NCBI GenBank assembly: GCA_947259365.1
Contig: CAMYMC010000006.1
Span: forward strand, 1 to 53,420
From: an uncultured Acidimicrobiaceae bacterium
GTDB taxonomy: Bacteria > Actinomycetota > Acidimicrobiia > Spongiisociales > UBA5794
Direction: 5' to 3'
DNA: 53,420 nt
Each line of letters begins with the position of its first letter. Position 1 is the stretch's first letter. Both the position numbers and the translations under genes were made by a program. The notes below the pieces were generated by a model. The model had not been told where the DNA came from, did not search any database, and saw only the letters and a list, made by a program, of their open reading frames with translations. Shown here piece after piece: positions 40,971 through 49,883 of this stretch.

Positions 40971-42461
40971 TCAGATCCTCTCGGGAGACGAGATCCGGTG
41001 GAAGACGAAGGCGGTCGTGACGATGAGCCCGGCGACCCATACCAGGGAGAGGAGCAGCGAGCCCAACTCGTCGACCGTCGCGGTGAATGCCCCGTCGACG
41101 AGGAACGACACCGCGCCCCGCGAAGGCAGGAAACGGCCCCAGCCGGGCGGCACTGCGCTGAACATGATGTTCTGAGCGATGCCGACGTCGACGAACGGGA
41201 TCAAGAACATGACGTAGAGTCCGCCGACCCGGCCGAAGAGGGACCCGGCGAGCACACCGACCATCCCATAGGTGAGGGCGACGATCACGGTCGCCAGCGC
41301 AAAGACGCCCCACTGCTCGGGAGCGAAATCGACGGCCGTCACCCCCAAGGACACTGCAGCCGTCAAGAGCCCTGCCGCGGCGATCACCGAGAGCCTGGCG
41401 ACGAGGACCTCGGAAGCACGGTACCCGGCGAGAGCGAGCCGGCCGTCCGCCTCCAGCGAGCTCTGAACGACGAACATGCCGGCGAGCCCGGAGAGGAAGG
41501 CAACGGTGATCGGCACCATGATCGCTCCGTGCACGTCGATCATCGAGAGAATGGCAATCGCCGACCGGCCGTTCTCGACGAGGCGCACAGGTGCCGGGTC
41601 GTCCGGAGTGACCCAGAAGCTGAGCGAGGTGAAGAACACGGGCAGGACGACGAGCAGAACCCACATCGCCGGGTTGCGCCGGTATTCCCGCAACCCGAAG
41701 CGGAGTGCGGCGACGTACCTCCGTGACCCTGGCGCGGTCACCGTTCGGGTCCGCGGCCCTGCGGTCGCCGAGTAGAACAGCCACCCGGCGAGTACAACGG
41801 CCGCCGTCGCCCACATGAGCGCCCAGCCGAGGTCGCCCCACGGCGCGCCGTGGCCCGATGGCTCGTCGAGCATGACCAGCGTCACGTAGTGAGAGGGAAA
41901 CCACCGAGAGATCGCGTTGTCCGCGCCCGCCATGGCCGGCCCCAGGAACACGTCGATCATCCATACGAACACGACCACGAGGGAGCCGTTCACCGCGCTC
42001 TTTATGACGGACGCGACGGCGGCGCCGATCGCCAGGTAGATGACGGCGAACATGAGTGTTCCGCCCACGGCGCGGACCGGGTCGGTGATGTCGGTTCGCA
42101 GGGCGAGGGCGAGGAGCGCTCCCCCTCCGGCGAGGAGGGCGAGGACGAGCCCTGAGCCGAGGCGAGCCGCGACGATCCTCATCGGTCGCATCCCGGCGGT
42201 GGCGAGGCGTTGATCGGCTTCGCGGGAGCCGAGTACGAGGAAGAACCCCGAGACTCCGGCGAGGAACGCCGCCGCCCACCCGGCCGTCGGGCCGCTCAGC
42301 CGATCCGGGTCGCCGACCTCGCCGACGATGGAGGCGAAGTCGACGATCGCGGACGCCGCGAGATAGACGAACAGGACCGGGACGATGACGAGCAACGCGA
42401 CGTTGAGGGGACGTCGGGCGTACTCGCTGAGATACCGCCGCAGGAGCAACGTCGCCGTCAT
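40971..42461 (-). CDS. Fused tandem ABC-2 type permease
   Basis: A 496-residue permease made of two related halves (about 1-250 and 251-496). Both contain a YARRPLNVALLVIVPVLFV or REYRRNPAMWVLLVVLPVFF segment and an EADQRLATAGMRPMRIVAAR or EADGRLALAGYRASEVLVAR helix. It therefore looks like two ABC-2 half permeases fused into one chain, about 12 transmembrane segments in all. It pairs with the adjacent ATP-binding gene, which overlaps it by 4 bases. The substrate is unknown. Confidence 0.85.
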   Translation of the reverse strand: MTATLLLRRYLSEYARRPLNVALLVIVPVLFVYLAASAIVDFASIVGEVGDPDRLSGPTAGWAAAFLAGVSGFFLVLGSREADQRLATAGMRPMRIVAARLGSGLVLALLAGGGALLALALRTDITDPVRAVGGTLMFAVIYLAIGAAVASVIKSAVNGSLVVVFVWMIDVFLGPAMAGADNAISRWFPSHYVTLVMLDEPSGHGAPWGDLGWALMWATAAVVLAGWLFYSATAGPRTRTVTAPGSRRYVAALRFGLREYRRNPAMWVLLVVLPVFFTSLSFWVTPDDPAPVRLVENGRSAIAILSMIDVHGAIMVPITVAFLSGLAGMFVVQSSLEADGRLALAGYRASEVLVARLSVIAAAGLLTAAVSLGVTAVDFAPEQWGVFALATVIVALTYGMVGVLAGSLFGRVGGLYVMFLIPFVDVGIAQNIMFSAVPPGWGRFLPSRGAVSFLVDGAFTATVDELGSLLLSLVWVAGLIVTTAFVFHRISSPERI

Positions 42462-43147
42462 TCGTCCAGCGTCCTCCCATCCTTGAGGTGGACGATCCTG
42501 TCGAAACGCTCCTCGTCGGCGACGAAGTGGCTGATGATGAGGATCGAACGGCCGTCCTTCTTGCGGCGGGCGGTCAAATCCCAGAACTTGAGGTATGTGT
42601 CCCAGTCGAAGCCCGCGTACGGCTCATCGAGGAGCAGGACGGTCGGGTCGGGCAAGAGAGCCAGACCGAGGTTGAGCTTCGCCCTGGTGCCGCCGGACAG
42701 TTCCTCGACACGGACATCGCGATGATCGGCAAAGCCGAGCGTGTCGTAGATCTCGTCTCGGGACGCCTCCATGGTGGCCACATCGAGGTCATAGGCGTGA
42801 CCGAACAACTCGAAGTGCTCGTCGGGTGTCGCCAGCTCATACAGGATCGGCTCCTGAGGGCAGTACCCGATAGTGCCGAGCCGGTCGACGTCCCCGCCGC
42901 CACGGGCGAGGTTCCCGACGAGGATCTTCATGAACGTGCTCTTGCCCGATCCGTTCTCACCAACGAGTCCCACCACCTCGCCGCGCCTCAGCTCGACGGC
43001 GGCGTCGACGAGGACGCGAAGGGGGCGCCGGCGGCGCCAGCCACGCCGGCGGAAGGACTTGGTGACACCGCTCGCGGCGAGGACGAACTCGCGGTCATCG
43101 AAACCGGAGAGCGCGGACCCGGGTCCGGCTTCTGCGGCGGAGCTCAT
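42458..43147 (-). CDS. ABC transporter ATP-binding protein
   Basis: A 229-residue ATPase with Walker A GENGSGKST, signature LSGGT, Walker B TVLLLDEP and the switch His ISHF. The N-terminal extension (SSAAEAGPGSALSGFDD) is unusual. It is preceded by a methyltransferase gene and followed by the permease, with 4-base overlaps on both sides. The ATG at 43147 is chosen because it overlaps the methyltransferase stop. The export substrate is unknown. Confidence 0.94.
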   Translation of the reverse strand: MSSAAEAGPGSALSGFDDREFVLAASGVTKSFRRRGWRRRRPLRVLVDAAVELRRGEVVGLVGENGSGKSTFMKILVGNLARGGGDVDRLGTIGYCPQEPILYELATPDEHFELFGHAYDLDVATMEASRDEIYDTLGFADHRDVRVEELSGGTRAKLNLGLALLPDPTVLLLDEPYAGFDWDTYLKFWDLTARRKKDGRSILIISHFVADEERFDRIVHLKDGRTLDE

Positions 43148-43935
43148 GATCCGGTGTCCTCTCCCCCATCCGTCGAGGCGCACCGTTGCGGGACGGCGAT
43201 GATCTCACGCCAGACGCCCTCACGGCGGACGTCGGCGATCTCGAGCCCGGCGGCGAGGACGTTCTCCTCGGTGCGGCGGTTGGCGCGGAAGCCAAAGAGA
43301 CGTCTCGTCACCGCGGTCGCGATGTCGGCGAGACGTCCCAGCAGCCGATGGCGGGGGCGGACGTGTTCGAGGAGCAGGATCCGGCCGTCGGCGCGGGTGA
43401 CCCGCCCCAGTTCGCGCAGGGCGCGCACCGGGTCGGCAACCGAACAGAACACGCAGGTGGCCACCGACGTGTCGAACTCGTCGTCGGCAAACGGGAGGGC
43501 ATGGGCGTCGGCTTCGAGGAGATCCGCCCCAACACCGGCCTGGGCGGCGCGTCGCTTCGCCCTCGCCAGCATCCTCGTCGACACGTCGATGCCGCAGACG
43601 CGGGACACCTCGCCATAGTGCTCGAGGTTGCGGCCGGTGCCGACACCGACCTCGAGAACGGAGCCCCGTGCGTGGGAAAGAAGTCGCCCTCGCCGGCGCC
43701 TCGTTCCCATGAGCTCCATCGGTGCGTCGTACACGTCGTACAGCGACGCCATCCGGTCGTAACGCCTGGTCACCGCCTGCTGTTCGACGGACTCAGGCGT
43801 CCGGACTCCCGGGCCGGGTTCGTCGGACGCCGGCCCGGCCCCCCCGAGGAGGGGAGAATCCTCGGGGGGGCACCATGCCAGCGGTGAGGGCCAGGCGGGA
43901 CGGTTCGGGAGAGGGCGGTTGCCGGATCGCGTCAT
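43144..43935 (-). CDS. Class I SAM methyltransferase
   Basis: A 263-residue protein of the UbiE-like class I methyltransferase family. Motif I is GSVLEVGVGTGRNLEHY, with GIDVSTRMLARAKRRAAQAG, EADAHALPFADDEFDTSVAT and LLLEHVRPR following. The N-terminal 45 residues are Pro-rich and likely disordered. The substrate is unknown. It overlaps the ABC ATPase gene and the cupredoxin gene by 4 bases each, so it is part of the copper-related train. Confidence 0.9.
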   Translation of the reverse strand: MTRSGNRPLPNRPAWPSPLAWCPPEDSPLLGGAGPASDEPGPGVRTPESVEQQAVTRRYDRMASLYDVYDAPMELMGTRRRRGRLLSHARGSVLEVGVGTGRNLEHYGEVSRVCGIDVSTRMLARAKRRAAQAGVGADLLEADAHALPFADDEFDTSVATCVFCSVADPVRALRELGRVTRADGRILLLEHVRPRHRLLGRLADIATAVTRRLFGFRANRRTEENVLAAGLEIADVRREGVWREIIAVPQRCASTDGGEDTGS

Positions 43936-44306
43936 CTGACGACGAGCCTTCCCCGCAACATGCCCATTTGGCAGGCGAAGCCGTACTCGCCGGGCGCGCC
44001 CGGGGTGAACTCGACCGGCACGTCCTCACCGGTGGGGAGATCGGCCGCGACGCCGAACGCATCGAAGACCACCCTCTCGGAGCAGGGGTCCGCCTCCTGC
44101 CTGTTGAAGACGAGCCGCACCGGCCTCCCGGCGCGAACCTCGATCGTGTCGGGGCTGTAGCCGCCTTTGACGACGATGTAGGTCTCCTGGACACCGCCAT
44201 CGACGGTCGCTGCGGCGACACCGCGGGAGTGGGACAGCCAGAAATACCAGACGATCCAGCCGATGAGCACGAAACCGACGACATTCACGAAGAAGACGTC
44301 CATCAT
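43932..44306 (-). CDS. Membrane-anchored cupredoxin
   Basis: A 124-residue protein with an N-terminal transmembrane anchor ([19 protein letters not shown]) and a cupredoxin domain containing [18 protein letters not shown] and ending in [19 protein letters not shown]. The C-Q-M-G-M segment supplies the Cys and Met copper ligands; the first His ligand of blue-copper proteins is not obvious. It probably binds copper outside the membrane. It overlaps the copA stop and the methyltransferase start by 4 bases. Confidence 0.85.
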   Translation of the reverse strand: MMDVFFVNVVGFVLIGWIVWYFWLSHSRGVAAATVDGGVQETYIVVKGGYSPDTIEVRAGRPVRLVFNRQEADPCSERVVFDAFGVAADLPTGEDVPVEFTPGAPGEYGFACQMGMLRGRLVVR

Positions 44307-46711
44307 CCGACCTCCCTGGCGAGGCTGGGCTTCCAGCGGCGCAGCCGGTTGGCGTTGCTCACGACCGTCACCGAGGAGAACGCCATCGCCGCACCGGCGA
44401 TGAGCGGGCTCAGCAGCACCCCGAAGAACGGGTAGAGCACCCCGGCGGCGATGGGAATACCCAGCGTGTTGTATCCGAACGCCCCGACGAGGTTCTGCCG
44501 GATGTTGCGCAACGTGGCCTTGGAGAGCTCGATGGCGGTGACGACACCCGTCAGGCTGCCCTTGACGAGCGTGATATCGCCCGACTCCATCGCGATATCG
44601 GTGCCCGTGCCCATGGCGAGGCCGACATTGGCCTGGGCGAGGGCCGGCGCATCGTTGATGCCGTCGCCGACCATCGCCACGACCTTTCCCTCCGCCTGGA
44701 GCTGGGTGACCTGCTGCGCCTTGTCCTCGGGCAGCACCTCGGCGAGGACCCGGTCGATTCCCACTTCCGCTGCAATGGCTCGTGCGGTCCGGTGGTTGTC
44801 GCCCGTCAACATCACGACCTCGAGCCCGAGATCGTGTAACTGCCCGACAGCGGCGATGGAGTCCGCCTTCACCGTGTCGGCGACGGCGACGACACCGGCG
44901 AGCTCGCCGTCGATCCCGACGACCATCGGAGTCTTCCCGCCATCTGCGAAGCGCTCGAGCACCTCTTCGGCTGGACCCGCCGCGACCCCCTGGTCGGCCA
45001 TGTACTTCAGGTTCCCGAGCACCACACGTCGAGCATCGACGGTGGCGGCGATTCCCTGGCCCGGGGTCGCCTCGAAGCCCGAAGGCTCCGACAGGACGAG
45101 TCTCCGCGCCAGTGCTCCGGCGACGATCGATTCGCCCAGGGGGTGCTCCGAGCCCCGCTCTGCGCTGGCGGCGAGACGAAGCACGGCGTCCTCGCTGAGT
45201 GCCCCGAGGGGGATCACGTCGGTGAGCGACGGCTCCCCTTTCGTGACGGTGCCGGTCTTGTCGAGGACGACGGTCGTGATCTTGTGCGCGGTCTCGAGGG
45301 CGTCCCCCGACTTGATGAGGATGCCGTTCTCGGCGCCCTTTCCGACGCCCACCATGAGCGATGTCGGGGTGGCGAGGCCGAGGGCGCAGGGGCAGGCGAT
45401 GACGAGCACCGTGACCGCCGTGATCACGGCGTAGAGCAACGCCGGTGACGGCCCCAACGTGTACCAGGTCATGAACGTCAGGACCGCGAGGATCATGACT
45501 GCCGGCACGAAGTACCCGGCGACGAGGTCGACCGTCCGCTGGATCGGAGCCTTCGAGCTCTGGGCCTCTTTCACCATCCTGATGATCTGGGCGAGCATCG
45601 TGTCGGCGCCGACCCGGGTTGCCCGGAACCGGAATGACCCGGTCTTGTTGATCGTGGCGCCCACCACGAACGATCCCTCGGTCTTCTCGACCGGGATCGG
45701 CTCGCCGGTGACCATCGATTCGTCGACGACCGACGCCCCCGACAGCACCTCGCCGTCGACGGGGACCTTCTCCCCCGGTCGAACGACGACCACATCACCG
45801 ACGACGACCTCGGAGATCGGCACGTCGAGCTCCCGGTCGCCCCTCACGACGCGGGCGGTTTTCGCCTGGAGCCCGATGAGCTTCTTCAAGGCCTCGGATG
45901 TGCGGGCGCGAGCCCTCACCTCGAGCGCCATGCCGAGGACGACAAGCGCCGTCACGACCGAGGTCACATCGAAGAAGACGTCTCGCAGCCGTTCCTCGGG
46001 GAAGAATCCCGGGAACAGCAGCGCCACCGTCGAGTAGACCCAGGCGGCCGTGATGCCCGTGGCGATGAGCGTGTGCATGTTCGCCGACCGATGCTTCAGC
46101 GCAGCCCAGGCCCCCGTGAAGAACTGTGACCCGGACCAAAGCAGCACGGCGAGGGTGACGATGGCCATTCCGCCCCAGATCAGGTTCAGCGCCGTCGACC
46201 CCTTCTCGGGGATGCCGGGAAACAGCTCGGGATACGAGAAGTACATCACGGGCACCGAGACAACAGCGGCGAACCAGAACTTCTTGAGCAGCCTTCGATA
46301 GTGGCGGGTCCGAGCCGCGTCCTCGGCGTCCTCCTCTACGTCGTCCGTTGCGACGGCAGCTCCGTAGCCGGCCGCTTCGACAGCGGCCAACAGCTCGTGG
46401 ACCTCGATGAGATCAGGAGCGAACTCGACGGTGGCTTCCTCGGCGGCGAGGTTGACCCTGGCGTCGACGATGCCGGCCTTGGACTTCAGCGACCGCTCGA
46501 TGGAGGCGACGCACGAGGCACACGTCATGCCGTCGATGGCGAGGTGAACGGTCTCGGGGGCCATCGTCATCGTCGGTGCGGCGCCGGCCCGGGCCTGCGG
46601 TTCGATGGCATGGCCGGGCGCCGCTGAGGTGCTCCCGGAGTCGTCGGGCACGGGGTATCGCTCCGGCTCCGCGAGGTACGCCGTCCGGCACCCCTCGGAG
46701 CAAAAGGCCAC
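44303..46711 (-). CDS. copA: Copper-exporting P1B-type ATPase CopA
   Basis: An 802-residue copper-transporting P-type ATPase. It has an N-terminal heavy-metal domain (GMTCASC, Cys64 and Cys67), the metal-binding CPC in ACPCALG, the phosphorylation loop DKTGT, TGES-like TGEP, and the [10 protein letters not shown] hinge. It exports Cu(I) from the cytoplasm. The frame opens with a GTG that gives the second half of a YHS/TRASH domain ([18 protein letters not shown]). The first half lies upstream in another frame, so translation may begin at a later ATG such as [10 protein letters not shown]. Confidence 0.95.
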   Translation of the reverse strand: MAFCSEGCRTAYLAEPERYPVPDDSGSTSAAPGHAIEPQARAGAAPTMTMAPETVHLAIDGMTCASCVASIERSLKSKAGIVDARVNLAAEEATVEFAPDLIEVHELLAAVEAAGYGAAVATDDVEEDAEDAARTRHYRRLLKKFWFAAVVSVPVMYFSYPELFPGIPEKGSTALNLIWGGMAIVTLAVLLWSGSQFFTGAWAALKHRSANMHTLIATGITAAWVYSTVALLFPGFFPEERLRDVFFDVTSVVTALVVLGMALEVRARARTSEALKKLIGLQAKTARVVRGDRELDVPISEVVVGDVVVVRPGEKVPVDGEVLSGASVVDESMVTGEPIPVEKTEGSFVVGATINKTGSFRFRATRVGADTMLAQIIRMVKEAQSSKAPIQRTVDLVAGYFVPAVMILAVLTFMTWYTLGPSPALLYAVITAVTVLVIACPCALGLATPTSLMVGVGKGAENGILIKSGDALETAHKITTVVLDKTGTVTKGEPSLTDVIPLGALSEDAVLRLAASAERGSEHPLGESIVAGALARRLVLSEPSGFEATPGQGIAATVDARRVVLGNLKYMADQGVAAGPAEEVLERFADGGKTPMVVGIDGELAGVVAVADTVKADSIAAVGQLHDLGLEVVMLTGDNHRTARAIAAEVGIDRVLAEVLPEDKAQQVTQLQAEGKVVAMVGDGINDAPALAQANVGLAMGTGTDIAMESGDITLVKGSLTGVVTAIELSKATLRNIRQNLVGAFGYNTLGIPIAAGVLYPFFGVLLSPLIAGAAMAFSSVTVVSNANRLRRWKPSLAREVG

Positions 46712-46713
46712 AT

Positions 46714-46782
46714 CGGGTGTCCCTCGGCGCGGAGTGCCGATTCATCCACATCCATGCCGCACACGGGATCGGGTAGCGTCAT
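46714..46782 (-). pseudogene. First half of CopA YHS domain, frameshifted
   Basis: A frame starting at ATG 46782 reads [20 protein letters not shown] and then loses the domain at GHP. The second half continues in the copA frame one base out. A single missing G near 46714 (CCCGAT instead of CCCGGAT) restores one continuous YHS domain joined to CopA. It is either a true frameshift or a sequencing error. Confidence 0.7.
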
Positions 46783-46786
46783 GACG

Positions 46787-46993
46787 TCACCTCACCCCGT
46801 GGTCGTCGTGCCCACCGTGGTCGGGGGCCGGCGCTTCACCGGCGCCGGCCGCAGCCCGGACATAGCGGTCGGGGTCCGCAATGAAGGCTCGCCGGCAGCC
46901 TTCTGCGCAGAAGGCGAACTCCTCGTATCCGGCGACCCTCAGGTCGGACTCGCTCACGTGCATCCCACACACCGGGTCGATCAGCGTCGTCAT
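46787..46993 (-). CDS. Small YHS/TRASH-like metal-binding protein
   Basis: A 68-residue protein with a complete YHS-like domain: TLIDPVCGMHVSESDLRVA, then FAFCAEGCRRAFIADPDRY, with the Cys pairs CGM and CAEGC expected to bind a metal. The tail is His-rich (HGGHDDHG). AAGGAG precedes the ATG. It lies 4 bases upstream of the copA start region, so it may chaperone copper to CopA. It is a paralogue of the disrupted YHS domain at the CopA N-terminus. Confidence 0.85.
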   Translation of the reverse strand: MTTLIDPVCGMHVSESDLRVAGYEEFAFCAEGCRRAFIADPDRYVRAAAGAGEAPAPDHGGHDDHGVR

Positions 46994-47039
46994 GTCATCG
47001 CTCCTTTTCCGCAGGCGCCTGTTTGGGTCCCGCTCCATC

Positions 47040-47312
47040 TCACTGCCGCACCCGTGGCTCGGCCCCGAAGGTCGCCGCGAGCAACTCCTCGATGAGGGCC
47101 TCGAGGCGCCCCTCCGCCAAGGCTGCCGGCACGCACTCACGCAGATGGACCTCGAGGAGCTCCCGGCGAACGGCGGCGAGCGCACCCTGGATTGCGGACA
47201 CCTGATGCAGCACGTCGAAGCAATAACGACCGACGTCGACCATGCGAACTACGGCTTCGAGGTGGCCGCGAGCGGTGAGCAGCCGCTGCCTTACCCGGTC
47301 GTCCGGGATCAT
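47040..47312 (-). CDS. csoR: CsoR-like copper-sensing repressor
   Basis: A 90-residue all-helical repressor of the CsoR/RcnR family. The copper ligand triad reads C31-x24-H56-x3-C60 (GRYCFDVLHQ and EVHLREC), the classic Cys-His-Cys pattern for Cu(I). RQRLLTARGHLEAVVRMV is the conserved first helix. It likely represses the copper operon through the G/C dyad at 47682-47702 and is released by copper. It lies between the YHS and SHOCT genes. Confidence 0.9.
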   Translation of the reverse strand: MIPDDRVRQRLLTARGHLEAVVRMVDVGRYCFDVLHQVSAIQGALAAVRRELLEVHLRECVPAALAEGRLEALIEELLAATFGAEPRVRQ

Positions 47313-47366
47313 GACGACGTCCCCGCGCCACTCGATTCGACGTCTGTATGCATCGCCGCTCGTTTC

Positions 47367-47633
47367 TCAGCGCTGTTCCAGGATCGTCCGCCGCTCCTCG
47401 TACTCCTCCGCGGTGATCTCACCCTGCGCATACCGGGAGGCGAGGACGTCAATCGCCGAGTGGGACGGTGACGCCGGGGTCGCGCTGCCCCTCTGCGCAG
47501 CCCAGACGATGAGGGCGATCACGACGATGGTGGCAAGCCATCCGGTGGTCATCCACAACCAGCTCCAGCCGTCCATATGGGTGAGGGTGTACCCCTCCTG
47601 GAACCCGTAGGTCCCCGCCACCTCTAGCTGCAT
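47367..47633 (-). CDS. SHOCT-domain membrane protein
   Basis: An 88-residue protein with one transmembrane segment (LWMTTGWLATIVVIALIVWA) and a C-terminal SHOCT domain (DVLASRYAQGEITAEEYEER). SHOCT modules occur at the ends of small membrane or nucleic-acid-binding proteins, often of unknown role. AGGAGGAGG precedes the ATG at 47633. It is the first gene of the leftward copper train, directly behind the dual-regulated promoter. Confidence 0.88.
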   Translation of the reverse strand: MQLEVAGTYGFQEGYTLTHMDGWSWLWMTTGWLATIVVIALIVWAAQRGSATPASPSHSAIDVLASRYAQGEITAEEYEERRTILEQR

Positions 47634-47681
47634 GTCTTTGTTCCTCCTCCTTGGTGTGATCCTTGACATGTACGACTCAAT

Positions 47682-47702
47682 CCCACCCCCTCAGGGGGAG
47701 GG
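47682..47702. promoter_or_regulatory. CsoR-like operator dyad
   Basis: An inverted repeat with arms CCCACCCCC and GGGGGAGGG around the centre TCA (8 of 9 positions pair). It resembles the GC-rich CsoR operator of Mycobacterium tuberculosis, with its CCCACCCCC core. On the minus strand the arm ends next to a TACAAC box (47708-47703), a possible -10, and the dyad lies in the leader of the SHOCT gene. Confidence 0.6.
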
Positions 47703-47755
47703 GTTGTAGAGCCGAAAGGCACTTCTTCGTCGGACGGAATGAGTCCACGTGGACA

Positions 47756-47786
47756 CCGTAAACCATCCACCCGTATGGAAGGTCAA
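47756..47786 (-). promoter_or_regulatory. MerR-type promoter with 19-bp spacer
   Basis: On the minus strand TTGACC (47786-47781) and TTACGG (47761-47756) are separated by 19 bases, the hallmark spacing of MerR-activated promoters. The spacer holds a dyad with arms ACCATCCA (47762-47769) and TGGAAGGT (47776-47783), pairing at 7 of 8 positions. The adjacent MerR protein is the likely activator of the copper train. A GTCCACGTGGAC palindrome covers the expected start of transcription. Confidence 0.7.
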
Positions 47787-47838
47787 GCCCTTCTTGCAGC
47801 ATTCAGCCGGCTGGAAGGTCGGCGCTACACTGGCCGGT

Positions 47839-48306
47839 ATGAGGATCGGTGAACTGGCAGCGCACACCGGCGTTCCCACCAAGACCATTCGGTTCTACGA
47901 GGACATCGGAGTGCTGCCCGAGCCGGAGCGCGCCGCCAACGGCTATCGCATGTACGGCCCGGACGACGCCGACCGGCTCGGCTTCGTGCGTGATGCCCAG
48001 GCGACCGGTCTCAGCCTCGACGAGATCGCAATGATCTTGAGACTTCGGGGATTGGGCGAGTCCACCTGTGAACACGTCCTCGACCTGCTCGAACATCACC
48101 TCGCCGACCTCGATGCCCTCATCGACACCCTCCAGGCCACCCGCACCGAACTCGTCGCGATGACCGAGCGAGCCCGCAGCCTGGACCCGGCCGAGTGCAC
48201 CGACCCCAACCGGTGCCAGACGATCGAAGGCGCCTCGGGGCGGAAGCGAACGGACCTCACCGCAGAGCTCCACGCCGCCCCACGAAGGTCGCGCCACCGC
48301 CACTGA
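47839..48306 (+). CDS. MerR-family heavy-metal regulator
   Basis: A 155-residue MerR protein with the wHTH (RIGELAAHTGVPTKTIRFYE), the wing (EPERAANGYRMYG) and the effector helix. Metal-binding Cys candidates are C77 (STCEHV), C120 and C126 (AECTDPNRC), a three-Cys pattern as in MerR or ZntR-like sensors. The ATG at 47839 lies 7 bases past TACACT (47826-47831), so the mRNA may be leaderless. It is divergent from the copper train and probably activates it. Confidence 0.88.
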   Translation: MRIGELAAHTGVPTKTIRFYEDIGVLPEPERAANGYRMYGPDDADRLGFVRDAQATGLSLDEIAMILRLRGLGESTCEHVLDLLEHHLADLDALIDTLQATRTELVAMTERARSLDPAECTDPNRCQTIEGASGRKRTDLTAELHAAPRRSRHRH

Positions 48307-48580
48307 TGCCCGGGGGGCGAGCATCGCCCCACGGCTGCCTGGCGAAATGCCGATGACGGCAAACCACGGGCGACGGTCACGTGCATCATCCGCTGCTCTG
48401 CCTGGAGCATCTCGGCGAGCACGATCTCCATCTCATGCCCCGGTCGATGCGGCAGCGGCGACCGTCGGCGACGGACCCGAGTTCCTCCTCGACGTCGCGG
48501 ACCCTCGACTACCTCGCGGATCGCTATCTGTTCCGCTTCGATTCCGGTTGATGGGACCCGCCGGCTGAAGCCACCAACGC

Positions 48581-49018
48581 TCACGCTCGCCGGCAGCCGA
48601 CCTCGTACGCCATGCACAGCCATTGCTGCACCTCGTCGTCGAGGTCGTCGAGCGACGCGACCCGGAGGTGATAACCCCAGTCATCACCGCCGTAGTGCTC
48701 CACCTTCCGGAACCGGGGGCTGTCGATTCGCCGCTTCAGCCAGAACGCGAAGCTCATGCCGCGATCGGACAGAGCGCTCATGCCGGCGAACCGCACCCGC
48801 ACCATGAAGGCGAGCCGGGTCTTGCTGGCGACGATCGAATACGGGCCGCAGTTGCCGACGAGCTCGCAGAGCCGTTCCCAGTAGGCGCGGGCGAGGTCGC
48901 TCTTGGCTTCGAGGAAGTCCTCGACGGTGTGGTTCCCGCACGAGTGCCACATGTTGACTGTGACGAACCGCCTGCGGCAGCTCGGGCAGACCCACAGATC
49001 CGACGTGTCGACGTCCAC
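48581..49018 (-). CDS. DUF5655-like protein with zinc ribbon
   Basis: A 145-residue protein. An N-terminal four-Cys-type zinc ribbon (WVCPSCRRRFVTVN, then WHSCGNHTVEDFL) is followed by a domain with YWERLCELVGNCGPYSIV and ASKTRLAFMVRVRFAG, the pattern of the DUF5655 family. The nominal start is the GTG at 49018. The function is unknown, and it has no clear operon partner. Confidence in the start is modest. Confidence 0.75.
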   Translation of the reverse strand: MDVDTSDLWVCPSCRRRFVTVNMWHSCGNHTVEDFLEAKSDLARAYWERLCELVGNCGPYSIVASKTRLAFMVRVRFAGMSALSDRGMSFAFWLKRRIDSPRFRKVEHYGGDDWGYHLRVASLDDLDDEVQQWLCMAYEVGCRRA

Positions 49019-49070
49019 CCCGGTAGTCAAGCGCGGCCCCGGACCGCCAGCGGCCGAGTGCCGACGGACC

Positions 49071-49817
49071 TCATGCCGGCAGCACGCCCCGCACGCCCTC
49101 GTCTCCCACCGGGACCGCATAGACGACGATGTTGCTGTCGTAGCTGCGGAGCGAGCGGTTGAAGCCGCCGCCGCACGTGATGAGGGTGAGCACCGGAGGG
49201 CCGTCCCGGCTGAAGAGCGCGTCGGTCGGCAGGTCGTCCTTGTCGTAGATCGCCCGCGCCTCGGCGAGGTAGGCACCGGTGGTGCCGTCGGCGAAATCCA
49301 CGAAGATGAGGCTGCCCGGCTCGAGCGCGCCCAGGCGGTGGAACACTCCGGGGCCCTGCCCGGCGAGGTCGACGTGTGCGGCGAGCACCGAGGAGCCGGG
49401 CTGGCCTGGGGCCGGGCCGAACCCGTACCAGGCGACGTCGGTGACGTTGGAGGGCACCTCCATCTCGCCGGCCTCGTCGACACCGGCGACGACGACCGGC
49501 GCGTCCTGGCCGAGGGCGGGGATGCGAAGCCTCATGGGGATGCGTGCGTCGGTGACGGTCGCGGACGAGATCGTGAACGGCGGAACCGACGGGGTGGGAG
49601 AAGGCACCGAGGACGGCCCGAGGCTTCCGGTCGCCGGGGCCACCGGGGCATCCTCTGGCCGTGCTGCAATGGGGTTCTCCGCCGATGGTGCGGTGAGAGC
49701 CGTGATGAACCGATCGGGGTCACCGGCAACCGGATCGGGCTTCACCGCGTACCAGGTGACGAGCGCCGCCGCGGCAATGAGAAGGCCGGTGGTGATGAGG
49801 AGTCGTGCGGTGCGCAT
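49071..49817 (-). CDS. Class E/F-type sortase
   Basis: A 248-residue sortase. The N-terminal anchor (ARLLITTGLLIAAAALVTWY) is followed by a Pro/Ser-rich linker and the sortase beta barrel. The catalytic residues are His148 in AAHVDLAG, Cys215 in LITCGGGFN and Arg221 or Arg224 in NRSLRSYDSN. Class E/F sortases of actinobacteria recognise LAxTG-type signals. The adjacent gene encodes a likely substrate with an LAAAG segment and a C-terminal helix. Confidence 0.9.
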   Translation of the reverse strand: MRTARLLITTGLLIAAAALVTWYAVKPDPVAGDPDRFITALTAPSAENPIAARPEDAPVAPATGSLGPSSVPSPTPSVPPFTISSATVTDARIPMRLRIPALGQDAPVVVAGVDEAGEMEVPSNVTDVAWYGFGPAPGQPGSSVLAAHVDLAGQGPGVFHRLGALEPGSLIFVDFADGTTGAYLAEARAIYDKDDLPTDALFSRDGPPVLTLITCGGGFNRSLRSYDSNIVVYAVPVGDEGVRGVLPA

Positions 49818-49883
49818 AGGGTGGGACGGAATCGAGGGTAGGGGAGGGCCGGTGCGGCCCTCCCCTACCGGTTCGGGAGCGTG

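Noticed and set aside
48307..48580. Possible small gene between the MerR and DUF5655-like genes
   Set aside because: Several short frames are open, but none has a ribosome binding site, a domain or a good composition.
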